Of a stretch of DNA of 64,000 nt, positions 1 to 12,948 are shown one piece after another. Source of the DNA: Panaeolus papilionaceus (lineage: Eukaryota > Basidiomycota > Agaricomycetes > Agaricales); the NCBI GenBank assembly GCA_015501605.1, contig JADNRZ010000011.1, forward strand, positions 1,488,001 to 1,552,000, written 5' to 3'. The first letter of the stretch is position 1; each line of letters starts with the position of its first letter. The position numbers and the translations under genes are program-made. The notes beneath the pieces were generated by a model that was given only the letters and a program-made list of their open reading frames with translations, searched no databases and was not told the origin of the DNA.

Positions 1-711
1 CTCATCATCAACGATTCTGTCATGGGAAAAACTGAACCCAGTGCAGACGGCGAGGACAACGAGAAAATCGCAGGATGAGAAAAGTTTTGGTATGCGGTTG
101 ACAAGAAGGTGGCCATCTCCAAAAATAAGGAGATGCGTGAGGTGCTTGAGTGAATGAAGTGCCTCGAATGGCCAATCATTGCGGGGGAAGAGTAACTCCA
201 AGTGCGTCAAAAAAGCAAATGGGGAGGTTGAGAGTTGCTCCTCATTAATCCTCCGAAGGTCCCCGGAGAACCGACGAAGTTTCTTCAACTTTGACACAGA
301 CTCTAGGATGTCAAAGAGATCGTAGGTTCCCAAGCAGGCTAAATCCCAAATGTTTGGACATTTACTGATAAGGGCATTGACGGCATCTGTTGATTCTGTC
401 ACATCCACAATCAAATGTTCAGCCATGCTGGCAATCTCATCTTGATCGACACCTTCGGGACACCTGCTGAAAATTGGGAATTGTCGAGCGTCGTGTAATC
501 CGAAGACTCGGTAAATAAATGGCCGTATCCTGGAGATCAGAATGAATCAGGTTCTAAAGTAAGGTGCACTGGAGAGTTTGAAAACCAATACCAGATTCTG
601 ACCCTTCTAGCCACTAACAACATGTTGCCATTAGTGCCAGTCCTGTCGCACGGGTCGAATGCCAATTCAAAGATCTTTCGTTCCAACTCTACTGGGAGGG
701 TGGGGGAAGAC
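1..711 (-). CDS. F-box-like protein, tandem copy A (3' part outside window)
   Basis: Exons 711-592 and 529-1 (open at the window edge); the 62-nt intron starts GTATTG and ends CAG. The N-terminus carries LPVELERKIFELAF followed by a VARRVRIW / RPFIYRV block. This is the F-box-like signature of a very common Agaricomycete family, whose members pair such an N-terminus with degenerate LRR-type repeats. The rest is regular repeats of the form 'LTHLELLFP..DWPFEAL', about 25 residues each. The two following genes are clear paralogues with the same intron position. Members are presumed substrate adaptors for SCF ubiquitin ligases, but that is inference. I chose the ATG at 711 because it precedes the conserved ELER motif by eight residues, as in copy B. 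Confidence 0.8.
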
Positions 712-1062
712 ATCTTAGGAGTTCTATGTGTTGTTGACTATATATGCCAATAAGAAGAGGTCCAGCGACGGCTTACCTAGGATATAAAAGCAACCTGTGT
801 AGATCGTCTTGGCTCAAACAACCATGTGATCATTCTCGAACAATCAGTGGTATTTATCACAATGTGCCCAAGGCGGTTGAGCCAGCCAAACGACTGGTAC
901 CTATTTATGTAAGGACTTAGGACTGCCTATGTATATATCTTCATACAAATTCCAGTCAAAAGTTCTCCAAATTAAAAACGTCTCATACGGGCCACTCATC
1001 GTGGAACTCAATAGTACGAGAGAATGCCGACACACTAAGTACCAAGTATTGCTAAGAACTGG
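712..1062. other. Intergenic: promoter side of copy A and 3' flank of copy B
   Basis: About 350 bp with no convincing reading frame. It must hold the promoter of the copy A gene; an AT-rich stretch lies at 735-750 on its upstream side. Nothing else was recognised. Confidence 0.5.
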
Positions 1063-2106
1063 CTATGCATGAAGGGACAGGTACCACCGTTTTCCGTCTT
1101 CCGTAAGGTGCTCCATCCAGTCAAAATCCTTAGAAATTGCGCGTTTCTGATAATCATCCGATATAAAGTACTTTTCTAAAACGCCGCGCATGCCGCAGCC
1201 ATCAAGGGTCAGATTTACAAGAGCGATAAAGGAGTGAGAACAAACTCACGCTTTCGAGCGAACACGAAGTGATCGGCATGGCACCAAATATCGCAGCCTC
1301 CGCGAGCTCCTTTGATCCAGTCATTGGCATGGTTCATGGAGTAGTCAAAAAAAACGAGCTGGGGGTAGACGGACAGGCACTCGAAAGAACTTGCATTCGA
1401 CGGCCTTTGGCGTTCCGGAATGCAGACTATCACGGCGTCGAGGGGTTTACAAGACGATACGATGACAGGAATCTTCGACTCAAAAGAAAGATCCACCGTT
1501 ACGAAGTAAGAAAGGTGTGTGAGATATCGCAACGAGCGCAGTGCCTCGAATGGCCAATCACTGCAAGGCTGAAGCAGCTCCAGGTGGGTTAAGGCAGCAA
1601 AGACTGGTTCCGCCATCTGTTCTTTCGTCACATCGAAGAAGTTTGCCGATAGTCGGCGAAGATTTTTCACTGTAGAGATTGCATCCAAGATGTTGGTAAT
1701 GTTGTGTGACCAGAGGGCGATATTCCAAATGTTAGGACATCTGCCGATCAAGCTGCGGGCCACCTTGATATCCAGGGCGAAAGGACCAGAATAGTCGATA
1801 ATCAAGTGTTCCACCATGCTGGTGATCTCGTCTATGTCGACAACTTCGGGACACGTCGTAAGGCTCGGAAACTTTTGGTCGTGGTGAAGGTGTAAGACTC
1901 GGTAAATAAACGGCCGTAACCTAATGATAATGGATCAGATATTACGATAAAGCGCTCAAAAGATAGTCGTATTGGTACCAGAGTCTGACCCGTTTCGCCA
2001 CTAAGATCATATTCCCGTTGGTACCGCTTTGATCTTGTGGATCGAAGGCTATTTCAAATATCAAGCGCTCCAGCTCTACAGGCAGGACAGGATTTGAATC
2101 AGACAT
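1063..2106 (-). CDS. F-box-like protein, tandem copy B
   Basis: Three exons, 2106-1979, 1920-1250 and 1175-1063, 912 nt in all, giving 303 residues. The N-terminus has LPVELERLIFEIAF, then VAKRVRLW joined across intron 1 to LRPFIYRV, the family's F-box-like block. Residues from about 60 onward are repeats containing 'CPNIWNIALW' and 'LTHLELLQP', consistent with an LRR-like solenoid. The C-terminal exon encodes an ISKDFDWMEHLTEDGKRWYL tail that copy C also has. Both introns interrupt the same codons as in copies A and C, so the three arose by tandem duplication. Probably an SCF adaptor of unknown target; the domain assignment is from motif recognition only. Confidence 0.85.
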
Positions 2107-2880
2107 CGGGAACTCAGTTACAGTTGGTCGAATAAGTTGTTGATCAAGCTGTTATCTTTGTTTGTACACCCAGTCCCTGGCTGGTAGTAGTAGTAACCGG
2201 GCACCCAAACACGCCCATTTCAGGGCCACATTACGGGCAGCGACAACCAATTCCAACGCCGTCGCATGCTAAAACGGGCACAAGAAGCCTCGCGATACGG
2301 CTAGTTTTGACCGGAATGGAGCAAATTACAAAGGAAAATAGGTGAGTGGTGCTTCGAAGCTTTGAACAGCACCCCTGCAATTGAGAAACAGTTCGTGAGG
2401 AAGCATAACTCATGAGGAGACAACTCAGCTTATGAAGCGTTAGACGAAGTATACGGTATGCCCGAGCGATTATAAGAAACCACCCCTTAACTACTAGTAA
2501 ATCTAACTATTCTTCAGTGATAGGTACCATCTCTTTCCTTCGTCTGTCAGATGATGCAAAATCGAATGGGATGGACAAAGTCGGTCATCTTCCAAGTGAT
2601 ACCAGCCCTTTATGCGTAGAAATAGAAATTGACTCTCAAAAATCCAAGCGATGGGTTATTTTTAGCTTCAAAACCGAGGTGGTGGAGAGCCAAGTTCAAG
2701 TTAATGTCAATCATGCAACACATATTTGTGGATCACGCATTCGTTTGTACACGGCTGGCTGGCAGACAAACAAAGGCGACAAGTCGCCTCGCCAATTTAC
2801 ACACACACTAGCCTAAAAGTAAATAAACAAGGAAACTTGACGAAGAAAAGAAGATATGTGATGTTCTGCTGTTCAGTCCA
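2107..2880. other. Intergenic between F-box-like copies B and C
   Basis: About 770 bp carrying the copy B promoter and the copy C 3' flank. The frames here are short and lack family similarity, and I see no repeat or RNA gene. Confidence 0.5.
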
Positions 2881-3935
2881 CTATAGCGAAAGGTACCACC
2901 TCTTCCCTCCCTCTGTAAGGTGGTCAAGCCAGTTAAAGTCTGACGAGATGGTGGCCCTTCGGTAGTCGTTCGAAACGAAGTAGTTTTCTATGATAAGTCA
3001 AGCCAGTCAGTTCCTTTAAAATAAACAAAGGTTATCATAAGCTCACCCTTTCGAGCAAACACAAAATTATCTGCGTGCCACCAAATATCGGCCCCTCCAT
3101 TCGCGCCTCTAATCCAATCATCCGCGTTATTCATCGAAACATCAAACACCACCAGTCGAGGTTCTTCATTCAGAACCTGTAGGCATTCACGAGGGAGCTC
3201 CCTATGCGGAGTGCACACAATCAGCGCGCGAAGTGATTGGCAGTATGATACAATCAATGGCATCTGATCCCAACTGAGCTTCCCTTCTCCATAAAGGGTA
3301 AAATGCGTGAGGTGGGTAAACGAAGCAAGAGCATCGAAGGGCCAATCCCCTCGGGGAAACAGCAGCTCCAAATGCGTCAACGATGTGAAGGCGGGAGTGA
3401 CGAGTTGCTCCCTTGTGAGAGTATGAAACGTCCCCGAGAGACGCCGAAGGTGCTTAAGTCGCGATATCGAATCCAGAAACTCCCAGATTTTGAAACTTCC
3501 CCACACGGCGAGATTCTGGAGGTTGGGGCATATTTCAATGAGAACTGAGGCTTCTTCAATTGTATGCTGCGCAGTGTCAAGAATCAAGTGCTCTGCGAAT
3601 GCAACCGCCTCTCCCAAATCGACTTCATTAGGACACAATGCGAGTTTCGGGAATCGTCGAAAAGAGTGTAAGCTGAAGACTCGATACATCAAAGGGCGCA
3701 ACCTGAGTGTGAATGGATCAGCACAATGTCCTTTTTAGCGCTTAATATGTATCACACATAATCACCAGCTTCTGGTTCTTTGAGCAACCATAACCATTCT
3801 GCCATTGGTTACTGGGTCATCTGGATTGAACGCGAGCTCGAAGATCTTTCGCTCCAACTCCATTGGGAAGAACGGTTCTGTCGTTTTGGCTTGTTGGACG
3901 AGACCGAAGTATGGTTCTCCGATTTGAAACCCCAT
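2881..3935 (-). CDS. F-box-like protein, tandem copy C
   Basis: Exons 3935-3766, 3702-3047 and 2987-2881, 933 nt in total, predicting 310 residues. It shares the ELERKIFELAF N-terminal block, the LRPLMYRV block after intron 1, repeats such as 'SLTHLELLFPRGDWPFDAL', and the tail 'WLDHLTEGGKRWYLSL' with copies A and B. The start is uncertain. The ATG at 3935 adds about 24 residues before the conserved block, whereas the ATG at 3863 begins directly at MELERK; the longer start has no counterpart in copies A and B. Splice sites are canonical and at the same codon positions as in copy B. Function unknown beyond a likely SCF-adaptor role. Confidence 0.8.
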
Positions 3936-4231
3936 CCTGGAGAATAAGGGTTGTGTATCGGAGGACAAGGAAAGAGATAGATGAAGTACCTGGAAGAGTC
4001 AGCTTGAAGGCTGCTGGCGTAGACAACTCATCGCTTACCCCAGGTCCCTACATATCGGAAATAGCAGATTGTTAACAGACAGCAGGTGTCAGCCTCCGCC
4101 TGCATTCGAGTGCTATTGTTTAGCGGGTTAGCCGGGACATTTTATATTTGCACGCAATCATTTATCAGATAAGCGTGTCATAAATGGACATTACATTCCT
4201 CGATATGCCGAACTATACATAGATACCTAAT

Positions 4232-6099
4232 TCATCGCCTATAAATCAAGCGATTAAACGCAGGGCAATCAGGAGACGGCTCCCTCTTCCAATTCGGTGG
4301 AAGTATTTTAAACAAAAATGGGTCATTGGTAATTCGTCGTAGCCGACTATTCAGCTTGTGTCTTAACCGCGCTGCTTCGATGCCTAGGGCCTTGGTTCGA
4401 TTGAGTTTTAGAGCAATCTGAACAAGGGACAGGACAAGATTATATCCTTCTTGGTTCTTTGGGAAATGAACTGTGCAGTCGTAGCCCAATCATGAGAAGA
4501 AAACATACCTTGTTAAAATAACATTGTACCGGGCCCGGCCAGATGTTCAGCTCATTCAATTTCTTACATAGCGCTTTAAGAGTGGTAATTCCCTAAATAG
4601 CACCTCGTGAGAACAAGTTTCGTCGGGGAGGTTGGAAAAAAAAATCTTACCGTTGGGTCGGATGCAAGAGCCTCGCCTGATTTATACGCCGTCAAACTAC
4701 GTATGAGAGGTCCCAAATCGTCGGCAAAATTAGGCAAAGATCCCATTGAAAATGGCCAGCGCTGTTGAATGACGATAGGCTTCGACGTTTCCCGTACCAC
4801 AATTTCCAGAGTCTCCAGAGGCCTATCGGCATCAAGATCATGAACTTGTATGAACTTCGTGACATGGCGATCGTCGAACGAGCAGCACATAATCCGGAAC
4901 TTCCGCAATCTGGGAAGGAGCGGCTCTGGTCCATCTGACAGATGGATCAGCATTTCGAGTTGATTCGCTCCTATCCAGCCCAAAGTGAGTTCATTGACGT
5001 CGGGAAGTAAGGTTAGTAGTCTGGAGAGGTCGTTATACACGTTGGCGACATTGGAGGAAGGATATACACATTTCCTGAGGTAACAACGTGATCGGGTCAG
5101 GAAATATTGGAGAATGTGAAGCTGGAACCAACAGTCTTCGAAACAGAATTCGAGCTCTTTAAGCGCCACAAATGTCGCGCCTGTGAGCAGGTTTTCCGCA
5201 AATTGGAAACAGCTGAAGTTAGTCTCCGACTCTGGATCTGCGGAAATGTGAAGCAATCGAAGACGAGGGTGGATGATCGCGGGTATAGTGTGCCACGAGG
5301 CACAACAAATGTCGACCAATTTTAACTCGAGAAGGTTAGATGCAGAGGACAACATGTGCTCCAGCCCTTCCAAGTTTCGATCCCGGTAGAGTTCGAGTCG
5401 CGTGAGTGGCATGAATTGAAACCAGCGCACATGAGGAAGTCGATCGACGATTGGCTGCGATTGCGTGATATTGGGTTGCTGATCGACACGTATCGTTATC
5501 CAGCGGAGAGATGGGAGGAATGCGAACATGGAAGGAAGACCCGCGGGGCCGCTGCACATTGGAGTTCCTGTGTTTCTGATGTGAAGACAGAGCTTCTTTA
5601 GAGACTTTAGAGGTGCATTGGTTGGAATGAGGTTCCAAGAGGCAATATCCTCGACGTAGAGATCCAATTCTTCAATGCGATGAAAATGGGGTACAAGTGT
5701 TGAAAGCACCCTGCATCGAATGGTGCTGATAATTGAGCGGTCAATCTGCATGGCCTTCAGAGTGAGGTACAGCTTTTGTGATGATGTCCGGCTCATGAGA
5801 GATTGTACGAGATCCCCCGCCTGGATATCGTTTCCGGGTCCACAGATTTGGAGTTTAGGACTCTGAATCCATAAGTTGGAATTTCCGTGTGCAACCTGGC
5901 GCCAATAAGAGCATACTTGCGAGAGCCCCCATGGGGTGTCGCTTGCACAGGAGCCCCATCTTAAGGGGTCATGTTTAATTAGAGATGAAGCAAGGCAGAG
6001 CTCGAATATGACACCTAGGACTTCTGGCGGTAGGTGATTGATAGTGAGTGGTTGGTGAGCAAAGCTGTCTCTTTCCTCGTCCAGAGAAGCTTCGAGCAT
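4232..6099 (-). CDS. F-box protein with long LRR-like C-terminal region
   Basis: Three exons, 6099-4651, 4592-4509 and 4456-4232, sum to 1758 nt (585 residues). Residues about 20-70 hold a textbook Agaricomycete F-box: INHLPPEVLGVIFELC, then PWGLSQVCSYWRQVA and LWIQSP. The remainder is leucine-rich with a periodicity typical of degenerate LRRs and no catalytic motif. Introns are 58 and 52 nt with GTAAGA/TAG and GTATGT/AAG ends. F-box proteins bind SKP1 through this motif and recruit targets for ubiquitination; the target cannot be read from sequence. It is only distantly related to the three smaller F-box-like genes next to it, lacking their ELER block. Confidence 0.88.
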
Positions 6100-8634
6100 T
6101 GGTATATAGCTCTACTATGTGCTGGTAAGACTGAGCAGCACTGCGTCGTTGTGGTTCTAGGCACAGCTGCGCGTGCGGTGCTCCGTGGCCCCCTGTCAAT
6201 CTCCCTTTACCTTTGTTTGTCTAGAGCTTCCATGAGAGGATCTAATCATAGCCTTGGCGCGCGCAGACCAGCAGACAGTGGCCAAGACGCGTCGAGGCGC
6301 TTCAGTTTCAAAATTGTCAAAGAAATCATGCTCGAAACGTTTTATTGAACCTCAATTGCGTTCTGCATCCCACGACCCTCCGAGAGGTATGGGATGACAT
6401 AAGTCGAATTCGAAGCTTTCTATCGGAGGAAAGCACAACTTGCGATACCATTAATTTGCACAAACTTCACGAGCTACATGCTCACCGGCGAATCGAGGAC
6501 CATTGGAAATAGCTGGCAATTCGAAGAAGGGAAGATACAAATAAAGACACTTACGCACTCATGTGCCGCTCAGCATCCCAAACGATGTCATCTGCATTGC
6601 TTTCATTGTTCGCAAAGGCTGCTTGTTTAACAAAATTATGAGCTTGCTTGATCGTACCAAACTCTCGTGTTCCAGAAGAGGTGACCTAGTTTTAAGTATG
6701 GCTCAGAAGAAGCATTATCAGAGTGTGTTATATGAAAGTGAGACGGACTTCGTGATTATTGCTTCGTAAACCACATCTTATGATATCGACTCTGGGGTAA
6801 GTAGCTCAACTTGCGTTATTTATGACCAAGATACGAGGTGATGGCATGAAGTGGACTTTCCAAGCCGAGACCTTTGACCCTAGTTTCCGACCGCATACGT
6901 GTTACCTTCTCCTGAAGGGTAACTACGCCAGTGAGCATGACGACGTCGGATGTGGCAACAAAGGGCGTAAACACAATGACTCCATATCTGTACCATTATA
7001 CGGTATGAAGAACAGTTGAAATTCAACTGTACATGAGCCTCTTTAGACTCTCTCCTGAGGCAACCTTAGCGTAGTCACAGAGTCGTAAAAAAGTCCAAAG
7101 AAAGGTTTTCTAGGTTCTAAGGACGAATGAGGGGGGAGTGTTTGACAGTGGCGACTAATTTGACAGAACAAGCTATGCAGCTTTAGCAGACACTTTTGAA
7201 GGGTGGCGCAAATGACAGGTCAAATCAACTTGCCTACGGCGATGCTGTAGGTAGGCTGACCAGGACAGGTGGGCCTGTACAAGGCTCCTCGAGCGATAAG
7301 TTCCACGATGGCGACGGTGGCGAAATCCTTTCCCAGCAGGTTACCTACCTTATATATCGTAACAGCTAAAATGTTGAGGGAAGGCGCCACGATGACGAGT
7401 AGCCAAAGTTCTTGGTGGTATGTTGGCGACTTCCGCGGGTTTGCAAATCCTAAGGTGTGCTGGTTAGTGGCCTTGGCGGCAAAAAGAGGACCAGTTCTAA
7501 CGTCTACAGCGGTCTGACACTATACTCCCATGGATCATTTGGAACCGTCTGCTAGAATCAAGAGGGTCAGTAAGCTGGTTTAACGCTACCATTGGTCTAG
7601 GTCTCGTAAATTCTTGTTGTGATCCAGTTGTGAGTCGTGTCATGTATACCTCAAATTGGTACAAGCAGCTTACTGGTTTCTTGAGATTTCTGTTCTGGAC
7701 AAGCTTTAGCTTTTGCGTCGCATTCTCGAAAGACATCTGTAGAATAGGACGCCCTGTTCGTGGCGCGTCGCGGTGTGGTCCGATTTCGACGGCGCTGGCG
7801 TTGGTTGGGCTTCGGACCGTTAATGTTCCCTGTTCAGCAGACGGAAGAGTCCCATAATATCGAGATTTGTAATGGTACACGGATTCAAGTATTATCGAAA
7901 TCTTTGGACGGGTCGTAGAAATCGGATGGGATGCACATCGGAACCGGAAGAGGAAGGTCGATGGTCAAAATGCCAGGGACGGAGATGAGACAAACAAACA
8001 AAAGCAAACACAACATCTGTCAGGAACGACGACGAAAACAACGAATGAATCAAAATCGAACCACCACCACAACAAACTTTGACCAGCTTAAATCTGACCT
8101 TGTGCTAATGATCTTTTATCGTATTTCTGAAAAGTTTTTGAGGATATGCAAAGAAATGAATGGGGTACATGTACTTAAGAGTCAATACCTCAACCTGACT
8201 TGAATATGTCTGTTCGCTGGCGATTGGTACGGACTGTTACTGGGTGACAGAGAAGCTCTTGATGAAAAAGGGATGCCTGACTGGTTATTGAAGAACCTTT
8301 GTAACTGCTACCAATTTATTTCTATTTTCTCTCTGGTTTTTAACTGGATTTCTTTGGTTTTTTCCCTTGGTATCTCGGCGACGATCTACCTAGTACTTAT
8401 GGGCTGGTATTTTATTTTATTCTTGTTGGATCTGATGAGCGCTAGAGGTTTAAACTTTAAATTTAGAGATTGACATGTTTGTGGCATAATTTGGCAGAAG
8501 AATTCGCTGTGGCGACAGTTTTTGATCGTCTGGGTGTGAATCCAGTCAGCCTCTTAATCTCGACCTGTCCAGTTCTAGTTGCCTGTTTATTCCCCGGTCC
8601 TAACTTCTCCCTTCCTTCTTTTTCTCCTTCCCTC
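6100..8634. other. Long intergenic region, no gene recognised
   Basis: About 2.5 kb between the divergently transcribed F-box and O-methyltransferase genes. Reading frames up to about 127 codons exist (for example minus strand 7497-7880), but none has a credible start plus a family signature. The last 50 bp before the methyltransferase start are strongly pyrimidine-rich, a common core-promoter and 5'-leader feature in basidiomycetes. Confidence 0.5.
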
Positions 8635-11600
8635 ATGACCTTCGCCATCCTACGCGCTCTACACGATATCATCGGCAACGCCATAGACGACATCGAGGCT
8701 GTCTATTCTGCGGTGGGTGACCAGTTGAACGACAGAGAGACTGAGACAGTGTCAGCCGGGGGTGCGATCCTACAATCACCTACTCATATACCCCCGAAAG
8801 ATGCCACGACGACATCGACACCGCGTCCCGGTCATGAGAGATTAAGGTCTAGCTCGCATGTCTACGCATCCCCTCCACCGTCGCCCTCGACAACGACTCC
8901 TCGGCATTCAGGGCAGGATCCCCTTCAGCCAGGTTTCAATTACAAGCGTTCATCTCGGATAGATTTTCCCGCTTTAGACCAGCCTTACGAGCCCGACTCG
9001 TTATCGGAATCACTAACGTGCGATCCAGCAGTTCTTGGTGCTATTCTGAAAATCGTTGCAGCCGCGGGTCAGCTTTCTGCGACGGTTCAGGTTCCTTTCT
9101 TATCACTTTGTGATGCCGTTATGGGGGTACGATATTTTTTTCAAGGCTCTGTGGCTTTTACTCTTGCTAATGCAATTAATTTTGCTATAGTATCATCTGC
9201 CGTCGTGTATGAGGCTGTTAGAGGCCTCTCACGTTGTCGAGATTCTCAAAGAGGCAGGACCTGCCGGACTTCACGTCCAAGTGATATCCGAAAAGAATGG
9301 AGTCGACCCTTGCAAACTAGGTCGGTGTAACCTTCGTGATTCATCCCATATTACACATTAAACCGCTTCATAGCCCATATTTTACGCCTACTCGCGACTC
9401 ATCATTTCCTCCGAGAGGTCTCACCTGATGTATTTACCCTCAACCGATTATCATCTCTGGTCGACTCGGGCAAGACTTTCGCTGAGATAAAACAGTACGA
9501 AAACGAAGGAAGGTAAGCAACCATGCTATATCTATTGTTACTCTGTCGATTGAGGTGTCGTGTATAGACCTGAGCTAAAGTACCGCGACACTAACGGCAC
9601 CGCAGCCTTCGTGGGTCTTTGGTTCGTACAAGCAGTCTTCTATCACTCTCCGAGGTAATGCTAATTCCTGGAATGGACTAGTACCGACGAGTGTCAAAAG
9701 GCGTCCGCTTACCTGACAGAAGCATATTATCTTTCACCCTCCAAGAAAACACGCGAAGGCCGAGACTTCACTCGTGCCCCATTCTCCTTTGCTTTTGATA
9801 CTCTCAAGACCCGGACAGGTTATTTTGGATGGCTAGAAGGCCAAGAAGCTACAGCTACTGATATTCTAACGGAAGAAGACGAGGACGTCAGGTAATTGTT
9901 GTTGTTTTTTCCTCAGATATTTTTCTGAGATGTCTTCATACAGAGTAGAGAAGGGACCGAGTATCATCAAAAATCGCACCAGCTCTCTAACACTAAATAC
10001 GGAACCCAAGCGGTCCAACTGCCTTAACGTTCCCCGACGCACTGATCGTGGCGTCTCACCGACTAGTCAAACAAGTAATGATTCTGAAGCCCTTTCAGTA
10101 TCTGAGAATGTCAAGGAAAATTCCAACCGTTTCAGGCTGGAACGATTTGGAAAAGCCATGACTGGTACCGAGGGGTGGGAGGCACCTGGCGCAATCCTAC
10201 AAGGTAGATATATGCGCCTTTTTTAACAGTGCATGGGACTAATAAACACTTTTCAGGCTTTGATTGGCGTTCGCTCCCTTATGGCAGCACTATCGTCGAT
10301 GTCGGCGGCGGGATTGGATCATCGAGCATGATGCTCGCTTCTGTGTTTTCGGCCACAAGGTCTGACGCTGCGGATCAGGCCTCAATGGAGGGAAGGTCCG
10401 AAGCTCTTGGATTCAAGTTTGTTGTTCAAGATAGGCCTGTGGTTTGCGAAATGGGCGAAAAGGTTTGTATTTTAGTATCTCGTCTTTCAGTTCTGATTCA
10501 TTTCTTTCAGGCATGGAGAGATAAATGCCCAGAGCTGCTGAATACGGTCGCCCACTTCCAAGGTAAAACTTATTCACCGCTCCTCTTTCTATCTAGCCTT
10601 TCGGCTGACATTGACCGATTTAGTGCACGACTTCTTCACTTCTCAACCTGTCAAAGACGCAGCGCTCTTTCTCCTAAGAGTCGTTCTTCACGATTGGCCC
10701 GACGTCCTGGCTCAAAAAATCCTTTTACGCCTCCGTGAAGCAGCGAGGCCAGATACTAAACTTCTCATCGCAGACTTTGTCCTGCCCCTCGCATGCATTG
10801 ACTCGGATGTTCTGCCCGCATCCAACAAAGACACTTCCGATGCTGCATCTGGTTCCGTTGATCACACTCAGGAGGCCAATGCCGAAGATACGCTCAAGCT
10901 AGAAGCCATCAGCGCTTCCCCATCATCAGCAACTTTAACTTCCTCTTCCTTTCCACCAGTCCATGATCCGAATCCGAAAACGGGATTGGAGGATATTCAA
11001 GGTGCCGAAAGTACTCTCGCTCCCGCGCCTCTATTACCGAATTTGGGCAAGGCCAGCGCGAATGTATATTGGATGGACATGACGGTAAGTTCGCCAGATT
11101 TTTTTGACTATTTTCGGTCATATTGCATATGGTGGACGTCATCTGCGTCTTCGTCTACGATTAACTGTCTGTCTCATCTGTTATCTCTGGATTTCTTGGG
11201 GTTTGATGGACTGAGCTGATAACGAATCCGCTGATTCTTATTTGTAGATGCAAACGATGTTCAATGCGCAGGAGCGGACGTTGAGAGAGATGGTCATTTT
11301 GGCAGCTTCATCTGGATGGAAGATTATTCGAGTTAGCAGGACGCCTGGGTCGCTTTTTGGGTATATGGTCGGAGTTCCAGTGGACATTCCTCCCCAGCCT
11401 GCGGAGGATGTACTTGTGAAGGACAACTCAAAGTGCACTCCGTCTTCGACGCAAGACAAGGTGTCTCAACAGGCGAATAAGAAGGGGAAGACGTATGAAG
11501 GACTTGACATGGACCACCGACGAAAGGCGCATGTGTTGGAGGGGGAGCGCAAGTATCGTGAAGAGCTCAAGATCGCGGAACGCGCAGGCTCGCGTTGTGG

Positions 11601-12948
11601 TACGCCTACTTTTGGATCGAGAATGCGCCTATCATCTGTCGAAGAGGCGTTTACTCGCTTTAGTGGACGGATATTACGTCCCAAGGCTACTGTTCCTGTT
11701 GCGAATGCTGTTTCTGGGTCAGGAGTAAAGACCAGCACGACCAAGCCTCCTTCTATGCGTGCTAGCATTACACTCCCGCCGCTGAACACGCAGATGAGAG
11801 CCATGAGGAAGAAGCCGTCGCCGCTCTCGGTACCGCCACCCCATCCGCTCCACGGTTACGGAGCGGGCATCCTGCAGGCGCATGGACAGTTTTTGCCACA
11901 GTCCCCTCCCCCAACTGCGTCGTTGAGTGGGATGTCGTCGCCCACCAGGAAGCTGAGTGTCCCGGATTCGGCATCTCCATCCCCGAGGAGAACCGCGTTT
12001 CTTCATGTCCCGCCTGTTGCTACTGGTGCCAATTCCAGTGCGGTGGGCTCGACAACGCCTTCGGGTCGGCCAGGGCACATAGGGACAATAAGGAGGGGTG
12101 TCTCGATGGCTAATTTAAGGTCACCTTCCCAAGGACAGGGTCGAGTATCTCAACCTGGGTCCCCTCCACCCCCTGTCCCGTTGAATAAACCTTTATTACC
12201 CCCACATTCTCCCATCACACAGCGAACCGCCTCATTGCCCCAGACTGGTAAAACGTTGCCTAGGCGTGCATCCCATGCACACCTTTCGCAGGTCGCTGGC
12301 CTTTCAAATGTCCCGTCTTCGACGACGAGGATCCCTTCGTCTCCTAGCTTCATACCCGTGCGCAACATTTCGAATTCGAGGCTCACGGCGCCTTCTCCTG
12401 CTCCTGATGACCCCAAGCTGGGCTCTCCGTTTGTGACTGGAAAACATACAAGAACGCCTGGATCTACGAGTGCAAGTTTCACGTCTGGCACCTCGCGAGC
12501 GGCCCCTCGCAGACCGTTGTTGGCACAGTTCGTCGATCCTGTTCAGTTGATACCACCGAGGAAGCGCGCAGGCACTGTTCATGTACCTTCTCAGCCACAG
12601 CATGGGGATACATTGTCGATATCCTCGAGGAGAGATAAATCAATAGCTCAGTCTTTTTCCTCCCGCTCAGCGAACCCGGCCTCGAAGAATATGGGGGAGG
12701 GACCTGGCTTGTTGCAGTCTGCGTTTGGGGATGAAGAGGGAGATTCTGTGAAATGTCGTGGTGCTATGTTGTTCTCACGAAATCCATCGCCTACTGCGAG
12801 GGTGTCTGTCCAGATGGGTATTCCGTCTGTATTGATTCAGAGTGTGGATTCAGTTCAGGGACTCTCATCAATACCAGCAGACGAGCATTCGGTTGTAGAG
12901 ACTGTTGCTAGCGTGCAGGGAAGGCAAACGAGCTCGCCTTCGTCATAG
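8635..12948 (+). CDS. SAM-dependent O-methyltransferase with long disordered C-terminal tail
   Basis: Ten exons: 8635-9126, 9191-9320, 9374-9512, 9568-9621, 9682-9891, 9944-10203, 10257-10462, 10511-10562, 10624-11084 and 11248-12948. They total 3705 nt (1234 residues). The N-terminus LRALHDIIGNAIDDIE and the winged-helix-like segment around YHLPSCMRLLEASHVVEIL match fungal plant-type O-methyltransferases. The SAM-binding motif IVDVGGGIG is followed by FVVQDRP, and LRVVLHDW supplies the expected catalytic histidine. Catalytic-core motifs resume after intron 9 with the NAQERTLREM segment. The last ~520 residues are Pro/Ser/Thr/Arg-rich with no domain. A linker of about 90 residues interrupts the core before intron 9. 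Substrate unknown; no biosynthetic genes flank it. Confidence 0.9.

Noticed and set aside
7497..7880. 127-codon minus-strand frame before the O-methyltransferase gene
   Set aside because: No ATG at a sensible position, no family motif and no splice-supported extension. Long frames occur by chance in this composition.
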